A stretch of 64,000 nt of DNA, from assembly GCF_012489685.1 (NCBI RefSeq), contig NC_080046.1, positions 20,893,304-20,957,303 of the forward strand. Direction: 5' to 3'. Position numbers and translations under genes: made by a program. Below the pieces are notes generated by a model. That model was given only the letters and a program-made list of their open reading frames with translations, was not told where the DNA came from and made no database searches. This document shows positions 55,282-64,000 of the stretch, one piece after another. Each line of letters opens with the position of its first letter. Position 1 is the first letter of the stretch. Origin of the DNA: Lotus japonicus (taxonomy: Eukaryota > Streptophyta > Magnoliopsida > Fabales > Fabaceae).

Positions 55282-58200
55282 TTGATGGAGACACGTCGTC
55301 GACGACGCGGCGCAGAACTGACGTGGAGTCGCGGCTCACCGCTGCGTCGTGTAATGGGAAGGTCGCGCAATGAGGAGCAGGAACCTCCAGCGCTCTCACT
55401 AGAGGTCTCAGAAGGTGGATTGCCAACACCTCGGGCGCCGGTTGCTCGTAGGGATTGGAGGCGCTTAATCCGAGATGTTTCCAGCCGACTCGAGCAGCAA
55501 GGTGAAGAAATCCGGGGGGCGGAGGCTCTGACAGAGCTTGAACTGTTTAGGCGAAAAGATCAGCGGAAGTCGCGACGAAAATGGCACCCTTCACCTCGGG
55601 AAGGAAGGCCGATGTATGTGAATGGCCAAAACTATACGGAAATCTGCCAAGAAATGCAGACGACGCGAATGATCGATGAACCAAGGGCACCTGCGCGACC
55701 AGATGAATGGTGTGTGTACCACCGGGCGATGGGCCATGTTACAGAGGAATGTCGCGCTTTACAGCACAAGATCGAGAAGTTGTTGGCGACAAGGAGGCCC
55801 ATGAGTGCTCAAGGCGGTAAGAATTCAATGCCTAAAGAGGTGGGAGCGATCGTCGGAGGGTTCGGAGGAGGCGGAGTCACAAGCGCGGCGAGGAAACGAT
55901 ACGCTAGGGCCGTGAATGCGGTTACGGAGGTTCATTTCGGGTTTTTGCATCCTGACATTACTATTTCCTCTGATGAATTTTTTGGAGTAAAGCCACATCT
56001 TGATGACCTGATTGTAGTCCTGCTCCGTGTAAACCAACTCAATGTACAGCGAGTGCTTTTGGACCAGGGGAGTTCGGCGGACATCATTTATGGCAACGCG
56101 TTTGATCGGCTCGGATTGGATGAGAGAGATCTCAGTCCCTACATAGGTTCTCTTGTGGGGTTTGCGGGCAAGCAGGTGTGGGTGAGGGGCGTCCTCGACC
56201 TCGATACTACATTTGGCGAGCGTGAGAACATTAAAACGTTGAAGGTAAGATACCTAGTCTTATGGGCGGTGGGATCTTACAACATAATAATCGATAGAAA
56301 CACTTTGAATCGGATGTGTGCCGTGACTTCAACCGCACATCTGGCACTCAAATATCTGTTGGCAAGCGGGCGCATTGGGAGAATTAGTGTGGACCAGAAG
56401 ATCGCCAGGGAATGCTACTGCAACGCCGTAGATCGGTACGGACGGAAGAGTGCCTCGACCGGACACCGGTGCCACGAGGTCGATGTGCCAAAGGAGAACC
56501 TGGATCCAAGAGACGAAGGTCGCGTTAACAGGCTTACCCCGATCGAAGAAACCAAGGAGCTAAAATTTGGAGACAGAGTCCTTAAAATCGGGACTAGGCT
56601 GACTGAGAGCCAAGAACAAAGGCTATCAGAATTGTTGGAAGAAAATCTGGATCTTTTCGCATGGAGCCTCAAGGACATGCCGGGAATAGATCCAAACTTC
56701 ATTTGCCACAGGCTAGCATTGGACCCCGGGATTAAACCAGTAACCCAGACACGCCGGCGCATGGGTGATGAAAAGGAGATGGCTGTTCAACAAGAGGTAA
56801 ACAAATTACTGGCGGCGGAATTTATCCGAGAAATCAAATATCCCACATGGTTGGCGAACGTGGTGATGGTAAAGAAGGCAAACAGAAAATGGTGCATGTG
56901 CGTAGACTACACGGATCTGAACAAGGCATGCCCAAAGGATTCTTACCCCTTGCCGAGTATAGACAAATTAGTGGACGGAGCGTCCGGCAATGAATTACTG
57001 AGCCTAATGGATGCCTACTCAGGTTACCACCAGATCAAAATGCACCCGTCAGACGAAGACAAAACGGCCTTCATGACCGCCAGGGTGAATTACTGCTATC
57101 AGACAATGCCTTTTGGATTGAAGAATGTCGGGGCGACATATCAACGGCTGATGGATAGGGTCTTCGCAGATCAGGTAGGAAAAAACATGGAGGTCTACGT
57201 AGATGACATGATCGTAAAGTCCGTTTTGGGAGCGAATCATCATGAAGATTTGCTGGAAGCTTTTGGCAGGCTCCGAAAGCACAACATCAGACTAAATCCA
57301 GAAAAATTCTCTTTTGGTATACAAGGAGGAAAGTTTCTAGGCTTCATGATAACATCGAGAGGAATTGAGATCAACCCGGACAAGTGCAAAGCAATTCAGG
57401 AAATGAAGAGCCCAGGCAGTGTGAAAGAGGTGTAGGGTCTGACGGGGCGGATTGCGGCCCTTTCCAGATTCCTACCTCACTCGGGCGACAAGTCAGCTCC
57501 GTTTTTCAAATGCCTTAAGAAAAATGCGGCTTTCGAGTGGAATCCAGAGTGCGAGGAGGCTTTTAATCGCTGCAAGGAACTGTTGTCTGCATCGCCAGTT
57601 TTTTCAAAACTTGTCCAAGACCTCCCCTTACATTTCTATTTCTCTGTCAGCAACCATGCGATCAGCTCAGTAATTCTCCAAGAGGTGGAAGGCGAACAAA
57701 AAATAGTCTACTTTGTGAGCCACACACTTCAAGGCGCGGAGATCAGGTACCAGAAGATCGAGAAGGCGGCACTCGTCGTGCTCGTGACCGCCAGACGCCT
57801 AAGGCCTTACTTCCAGAGCTTTCAGGTTAAGGTAAGGACTGATCTACCTTTGAGGCAGGTGTTGCAGAAGCCAGACTTATCGGGAAGGCTCGTCGCGTGG
57901 TAAGTAGAGCTGTCGGAGTATGGTTTGCAATTTGACAAGAGAAGGAAGATAGGAGCGCAAGCTTTAGCAGATTTCGTGGTAGAGTTAACACCGGATGCCG
58001 GCGATAGGGTAAGTACGCAATGGACGTTGTTCGTCGATAGATCGTCGAATGAAAATGGGGATGGACAAGGGATCACGCTACAAGGGCCTGGGGAATTAAT
58101 ACTAGAGCAGTCTTTGAGGTTTCAGTTCAAAGCAAGCAACAATCAGGCGGAGTATGAAGCGTTAATCGCGGGTTTGAAGTTAGCCATCGAGGTTCAGATT

Positions 58201-59682
58201 GACAGTTTGCTAGTTAGAACAGACTCGTTGCTGGTGGCAAATCAAGTAAATTAGGTGTTTCATGTGAAAGAGCATGCCCTGGTAAAATATCTGGAGCGCG
58301 TGCGACTCCTCATGGGTCAACTGCAAGAGATGATAGTTGAGTTCGTGCCTAGGGCGAAGAATCAAAAGGCGGATGCCCTGGCAAAGCTAGCAAGTACCCG
58401 GAAACCTGGGACTAATCGGAGTGTAATTCAGAAGACACTTGCCAATCCGAGTATAGAGGGGGAGCTGGTGGCCAATGTCGAGCGCCAGGAAACTTGGATG
58501 GACCCCATCGTGGACATCTTGGCGGGAAATCCGAGCAAGGTATTAAAATACGCGAAGGAGCAAAGGCGAGAGGCGGGACACTACACACTGATCGATGGCA
58601 CGCTTTTTCGAAGAGGATTTAGCTCGCCCCTCCTGAGGTGTCTGCCGCCTGGAAAGTACGAGGCCATCATCGCGGAGGTTCATGAGGGAGTCTGCGCCAG
58701 CCACATCGGGGGAAGTTCCTTGGCGTGCAAATTCCTCAGGGCAGGCTTCTACTGGCCCACGATGAGGAAGGATTGCGCGGAATTTGTGAAGAAGTGCGAA
58801 AAATGCAAGATGTTTGCCGACTTGCCCAAAGCCCCGCCAGAGCAATGGGCTACGAACAGCGCGCCATGGCCTTTCGCCATGTGGGGAGTTGACCTGGTGG
58901 GACCCTTTCCGACCGCCAGATCACAGATGAAGTTTATCCTTGTAGCGGTGGATTACTTCACAAAATGGGTAGATGTCAACCCCTTGCGAGCATCTCTGCG
59001 GGAAAGATCATAAGTTTCTACTGGAAAAGGATCGTGTGTCGGTTGGGGTCCCGAAGGCGATCGTCTCGGACTATGGGACGCAGTTTGCAAGCAAACAAGC
59101 AAGAGAGTTCTGCGAGGGAATGGGCATACAACGGAGATTTTCTTCGGTGGCCAAGCGGAGTCAGCAAATAAAGTGATCTTGCGAGGATTAAAGCGTCGAC
59201 TCTCCGAGGCAAAGGGAGCTTGGCTAGACGAGCTCCTGGTTGTGATTTGGTCCTACAACACGACGCTGCACTCAACCACAAAGGAAACTCCTTTCAGGAT
59301 GACCTACGGGGCGGACACCATGCTGCCTGTGGAAATAGACAACAGTTCTTGGCGGACAGCACCACAGTTCGAGGGCGAGAATTCTTCTAATATGGCTGTG
59401 GAGCTGGACTTGCTGTCGGAAACGCGGGATGAGGCTCGTATCAGAGAGGCTGCGATGAAACAGCGGGCTGCGGCGAGGTATGACTCAAAAGTCCGCCCAA
59501 GGGAGATTTGGTTCTTAAGAAACGAACTGGGAATGTGGGGAATAAGTTGAGTCCGGCCTGGGAAGGCCCTTACAGAATCTTGAGAGCGTTGGGGAAGGGG
59601 GCCTACCAACTCGAGAGTTTGGATGGGAGGCGAGTGTCGTGATCTTGGAACGCATCAAGCCTGAGGTACTACTACAGCTGGA
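55282..59682 (+). pseudogene. gag-pol of Tat element C (capsid deleted, several stops)
   Basis: A 717-residue frame from 55282 covers the gag N-terminus, then skips the capsid to a CHHC knuckle (CVYHRAMGHVTEEC, about 55710), protease LLDQGSSADIIYGNAFDRLG (about 56055) and reverse transcriptase (MDAYSGYHQIKMHPSDEDK about 57010, YVDDMIVKSV about 57200), stopping at 57433-57435. The same frame goes on through RNase H to a TAA at 57901-57903, second RNase H (58020-58250), a stop at 58252, then integrase with the CHKC-like zinc part (HEGVCASHIGG, CEKCK), WGVDLVGPFPTA (about 58880) and, after a frame slip at about 58970 and a small deletion at about 59150, QAESANKVI. It ends at about 59682. Non-functional as read. 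Confidence 0.9.
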
Positions 59683-60447
59683 GGTTGAGGAAGAGATCGG
59701 ATTGGGGGCGGGGGTAATCGACTAAACAAGACTCATGAAGACCGCGGGATTAAAAACAAAGACATGTTCTTGTTCTCCATCTCGGGAGTTTGTGGGCTAA
59801 AACGCCTAAAAATTGTAAAAACAAAGACACGTTCTTGTTCTCCATCTCGGGAGTTTGTTGACTATAACGTCTGATTGAAAATACAAAAATTGTATCAAGC
59901 GATTTCAATCACACTGAATTGCAGCAAGTGCTAGGTGGGAAATATTCCCTGAAGGTGGCAATCCCAACACGACCTTGATGTCTGGGGATTGCTCCGGAAA
60001 AGCAGACGTTGCTCGCTGTCACCCGTTGGCGATGTGTGCGGATAAGCTTCTTATCCAAAATAGCCTCCCCGAAATTTGGGCGAGCGAACCTAACTAGGCT
60101 AAGTCTCGGGCAACCCACATGACCATTGGGACCCGAGCCACTGTAAGTCCTCGCCAAGTAAAGCTGGCGGGGCCACACCTGATCTTACGGGAAAAGCGTG
60201 TGAACAAAGCCTTAGTTCGAAACTGAGCAAAAGTCCTAGTTAAACCCGGCACATCATCAATGTCATCAAACGTAATTCAGACCCAAGGAGACTAAGAGGG
60301 AAGCGAGGGAAAATTTTGGAAAAGCGATTAAACAAACATAGGAAATAAAAGTTGAACTGATTAACTTAAAATCTAAACGTGCAATTGAAACAAATACGTT
60401 ATTACCAAAAAAAGTACTAATGTTACAATTATTAAGGATAGTTAACA
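59683..60447. promoter_or_regulatory. Spacer of element C between convergent genes, with a 65-bp tandem duplication
   Basis: Non-coding. A 65-bp unit (AAAAACAAAGACA-GTTCTTGTTCTCC...) is repeated at 59752-59816 and 59817-59880; element A has it once (about 6600-6660). Then comes the conserved hairpin block 59915-60250, the reverse of that in A. Confidence 0.65.
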
Positions 60448-62570
60448 TTATGTTTTCTTCTCTTGTTCCACAGTATCCCCGAGATCAACATGGGTAACTT
60501 CCGGCGGATCTTCTGGGCCCTCCAGCCCGATTGGGGTGACCTTTTTAAAGATTCCCAAGGAGCTGAGGTTAACGGAAGGGTGGAGGTGTTTGACTTGGGC
60601 CTTAGCAATGAGGAAGCCGCGAACGCGCTCTTTGGCCGCCGCCTGGGCCGCTTCCCTTCTTATCTTCTCTTCTAGAGCTTTAGCTTGGGCGTCCTTATCA
60701 GCCGCGAGCTGGCACTTAGATGCCAGATCCGGCTGAGCCTCGGCGAGGGCCCTACCCTTGCTCGACAGTTCGTCATGCAAGGTGGCGATCTCCTTATCTT
60801 TGGCAGCAAGGGTTTCCACCTGAGAAGCAGCAATGACCTCTTTGGCGTCAAGGTCCCGTTGGAGCTCCTCGACCTGGGTCTCAAGCTTTTCCCCTTTCTC
60901 GTTCACCGTTAACACTGCCAGCCTCGCCTCCTTGAACTTTTGCTGCATCTTTTTGACCTTGCTATCCTCTGCTGCCAATTGGTTGGACAGTTTAGAGCAA
61001 GTATCGTTCGCCCGAAAGTTGTCAGAACACAGCTTCTCCACTTCCTGGCGGAGCTCGGCGACTCCTGCAAGAGGCTGTGCTTGATGGGCCACTTGGGCGA
61101 ACAAAAACCTGGCGCGGAGGAGGTTGGACACAGCTTCCTGCGCAACATCCTGCGGGTCTTGGCTGGAGGCCTCCCTCGGTTTCTCAAGATAAGGGTGAGA
61201 AAGGAGGAAGAAAAAGGGATCTTGGGAGGAGCCGCTGGAAGGACCCTTCGAGTGGTCGGCAGGAGGATTTTCTCCTTCACCACCAGCCTTGAGAAGGTGT
61301 GGGGTTGATGGGTCAAAGGAAGTCGGGTCGGGTGACGGAGACGGCGAGGGGTCGGAGGAAGGTGACTTCTGCCCTTCCAATGGGCCGCAGTGGGAGGAGT
61401 GTTTGGAGGCAGAGAGGCGCCCGTCTCACCATGATGAGTGGACACCAGTGGGGGATCCACGGCGGCAGGCTCAGATGAGATTGGTCCTCCATCTGTGCTG
61501 GTCGAAGGGATAGTCTGAGGGTTTGGCTTGCCCAAATCTCTTCTCTTGGATGATTCGGCGTGCACCGACGAGCATTTTCTCTTTTCCCCAACTTGGGTTG
61601 AGGATAACACCTTGGCATTCCCAGAGGGGAAAGCCTTCAGGAGCTCAGCGGTGGAGAACTTCATATTCCCTGAAAGGCAAAAACAAAAAGGTGTTGTTAG
61701 CAGCAGAAAGGTCAAGAGAGTATTTGAAAGAGCATTTAAAGGAGAAACCTAATCGCGGGAATAGCTCTGAGCCCGCGGGGGCACCGAGTAATTCAACACA
61801 ACTAAGGCAGGGAAGTCGGGCGAGGATCCCGAGGGCGAAATTCTCTCTGGCAGACAAGGGTGCTTTAGAAGGATCAGCTACGGGTTTAGGGCACTTGGTC
61901 CAGTAAAACGGGAAGAGAGCTTTCCCGTCTCTTTGCGTAAAGGACGAGGGGTAGGCTGGATGAACGACGACCCGGAAGTACCGGCGAGCTAGACAAGGTT
62001 CAGGGTCACCCTGGTAAGGGCTGAGTCGTTCCCGGCCCTGGCCGGGCGCCAGTTCGACCCAGCCAGGGGACCCCAGGGATCGGGAATCCACTTCAAAGAA
62101 AAAGAAGAAGAGGGCAGTTGAAGGAACTATGTCGACATTGCTGCAGAGAATTTCAAAACACGTCAAGTAAGTCCAGGCGCGGGGATGAAGCTGGCAAGGG
62201 GAAACGTTGACGTCACTTAGCACTTGGCTAAGGAATGGGGAGAAAGGGAGTTTGATGCCAAGGTCAAGGAACAGATATTCATACATAAAAAAGAAATTGG
62301 AGTACTTGGGGTTCTTAAGTGCGCAGTGCTGCCACGGGCGATCTTGGCCCTGGCAACCTGTAGTGCGAAGGAGGTTTTCTAACAACGGGCTGCTACAAAA
62401 ACCCCCAACCCTGTGGGCGAGGTCAGAGACAAAGTCACCAGAGACAAGTTCCGAGGGTTGGTCAAGGATCCCTTGGTCAGGAGCGTTCTGGATTAGGGAA
62501 GGGAGAGTGGCGAAGGTTTTCAAGCGGGTGGGCTTTGATTTCCTCCACAGAAGAATGGGCTCCTATTGGA
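60448..62570 (-). pseudogene. Antisense gene of Tat element C (Transposase_28-type), spliced form nearly complete
   Basis: Exon 1 (to 61749) starts near 62560 and contains FFFMYEYLFLDLGIKLPFSP (about 62290), WTYLTCFEIL, the core YFRVVVHPAYPSSFTQRDGK (about 61985) and LLGAPAGSELFPRLG before a 79-nt intron (61670-61748). Exon 2 starts with NMKFSTAELLKAFPSGNAK, then a Ser/Pro-rich stretch with one frame slip near 61380, then a 310-residue frame to 60448 with a long coiled coil (about 61080-60640; AKDKEIATLHDEL) and the C-terminus RGFLIAKAQVKHLHPSVNL. Known only as an accessory gene of some plant Tat elements; molecular role unknown. It has fewer defects than the copies in A and B. Confidence 0.8.
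61670..61748 (-). other. Predicted intron in antisense gene of element C (79 nt, phase 1)
   Basis: On the minus strand the donor is CGATTAG|GTTTCTCC and the acceptor CCTTTCAG|GGAATATG. Removal gives PRLG-NMKFS in frame, the same codon as the intron of element A. Confidence 0.75.
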
Positions 62571-63262
62571 GGCATCGCGAAAACAAATGGAAAGAGTAAA
62601 AATAGGGATGAGAATACTAACCAAAGAGAAGCTGTGTAGAAGGAAGCAGGAGAGGTCGGATTTCGCGGGGTTGTCAGGAGAAACTGATGTGAGAGCCGGG
62701 ATGAGTATGAGGGCAGTTGGCAATAAGGGATGAGGTAATAAAGAAAGAAGAAAGGAGATGATTCACAGTTAAGTAAGGAGTCGTAACCTATGATGACAAG
62801 ATGAAATGATTATTGGGGGAAAGGACGCATATTTCGGGAAGCGGGAGTGGCGCATTAAATAAAAATCATGACGGTTGATTGGATTAAATTCAAATTGGCA
62901 GACTTTATTGCGGTTCGGGGGGACGTTTCGAGGATAGCGATTTGGATTTTGCAGATTCGCTGGCCTTTGCACTTCTTCAGCACATTACAAGTGGCCTACA
63001 CGCGTCAGGCAACCATGATTCACGGCGATCACAACTGGAATAGGGCGGGAGAACCAAGCACCGTCGCCACAAGCCTACCTGTGGACTTGTGGACTCGGAG
63101 GGGCTCGTGAAGGGAATCAGAAATTAGCTTTAGCTTTACTTACTATGCCATGTTGGCAATCATTCTTGATCACTAAGCTTTGACATTAGTTAGTTTTTCT
63201 CATATTGGACGCCTCCATTATTAAGACACTCTTAGCCCTCATGCTTCAAGCTCGGTGTCTTG
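62571..63262 (-). other. Leader region of the antisense gene and 3' end of element C
   Basis: No coding sequence is recognised. The part at about 63220-63262 is conserved with B beside its 3' LTR. Promoter signals for the antisense gene were not identified with confidence. Confidence 0.4.
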
Positions 63263-63590
63263 TGGACTTGTGGGCTGGGCGAGACCAAGGGGCCCTCGCC
63301 CAGGGGCGCTTGTCCCAGGGCAGTGAGCGAGCCAGGGAGTTTGGGCCTCCCTTAAGAGGCCCAACTGGCCCGCTAAGAGCGGTTAGGGGCGTTAGGCCCA
63401 ACCCCAAGCCTATAAATAGGGGGCGGTTACCAATTGTAAGGGTCTTTTTAGCTCATTTTAGAAATAACAAGCTTGAAATTCAGTTATATTCTCTCTCTAA
63501 GCGGTTACATTTTTTCTCTCTAAGATTCTCACATCGCAATCCTCTCACTCTAGGTACTATACCTCATCTATATGCTCTTAGGATAGAACA
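63263..63590 (+). repeat. 3' LTR of element C
   Basis: 328 bp, TGGACTTGTGGGCTGGG ... AGGATAGAACA, intact at both ends. TATA box at 63411-63418. Confidence 0.88.
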
Positions 63591-63595
63591 CCCAC

Positions 63596-64000
63596 CTTTA
63601 CTGATATAAGTACCCTACCTAGGTGAACCAAGTAAGATGAGAGAAAGTTCTTCTTCGGCTAGAGAAATGTAAACATAGATGAAAATGACTGTGAACGGTT
63701 CATGAGAAGAGGAAAATGAGATGAAAATGATATTGAATGTTCCATGGAAGAGTATATCCAAAAATCAGAAGAAATGCAGGTTGAACAAACCTATATATAA
63801 AAATATGAAGGTCTTTGCATGATTGAACCAAAATCCTTTGTTTGTTAGTTTGTTTACTAAGTCTTACTTTATTATGTATGATAATAGACTTTTATTTTAT
63901 TTTAGAAAATAACTTATATTACTGGTCAAAAACTTATGTATGGTAATACACCTTTATGGTTTTTGACCAGTAATATAAGTTCATTTCTAAAAGAAAATAA
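63596..64000. other. Right flank with inverted repeat 63901-63991
   Basis: AT-rich, no gene. Arms 63901-63933 and 63959-63991 (GTCAAAAAC/GTTTTTGACC core) pair over 33 nt with about one mismatch around a 25-nt loop. Confidence 0.7.

Larger units (their letters stand above)
54905..63590 (+). mobile_element. Tat-clade Gypsy element C
   Basis: 8686 bp in plus orientation with a perfect target-site duplication CCCAC (54900-54904 and 63591-63595). Order: truncated 5' LTR 54905-55191, gag-pol 55282 to about 59682, spacer, convergent minus-strand antisense gene about 62570 to 60448, 3' LTR 63263-63590. The end of the 5' LTR, the PBS and part of the leader are deleted. Domain order including the second RNase H is the same as in A, and text similarity is high throughout. 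Confidence 0.92.

Overview
The window is nuclear DNA of a seed plant, most likely a eudicot; genus cannot be read from it. It holds plant LTR retrotransposons of the Gypsy Tat, Gypsy Tekay-like and Copia groups, a tRNA-derived SINE, GT-AG introns, and decayed pieces of plant or eukaryotic nuclear genes (TERMINAL EAR1-like, ribosomal protein eL22, MOS11-like, RBM42-like). I see no intact host gene, rRNA or tRNA gene, and no prokaryotic feature. Nearly every long reading frame belongs to a mobile element.

Layout. 1-2680: first copy of a repeated segment (second copy 48412-53715), containing a (TA)n tract and a SINE. 2685-4385: LTR-like and AT-rich repeat debris. 4386-11471: Tat element A (minus strand, one end lost). 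11472-15800: minisatellite, an RBM42-like fragment, a Tekay-type LTR-like block and MOS11-like exons. 16003-21744: a TERMINAL EAR1-like pseudogene (minus strand) split by a Copia element at 16799-21459. 23051-31702: a Tekay-like element with 2.8-3.1 kb LTRs and gag but no pol. 32708-34082: a solo LTR. 34163-47534: an eL22 pseudogene holding a solo LTR (34212-47241), which holds Tat element B (34868-46654), which holds a short non-autonomous element (38536-42651); each level has a target-site duplication. 48412-53715: second copy of the repeated segment, with small Tat element D at 50035-52722. 54905-63590: Tat element C (plus strand). 63596-64000: flank ending in a long inverted repeat.

The most interesting material is the Tat family (A, B, C, D). 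A, B and C carry gag/pol on one strand and, converging on it from the other end, an antisense gene for a protein of the 'putative gypsy type transposon' (Transposase_28) kind with a coiled-coil tail. In A and C this antisense gene is interrupted at the same codon by a short GT-AG intron; in B the flanking codons are joined exactly with no intron. A and C keep pol but lack the capsid part of gag; B keeps capsid and protease but lacks reverse transcriptase, RNase H and integrase. A and C also share a premature stop at the RNase H / second RNase H boundary that forms a perfect splice-donor consensus. Together these suggest a family of interdependent defective elements with a spliced antisense gene. 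All coordinates, target-site duplications and alignments were read by eye.
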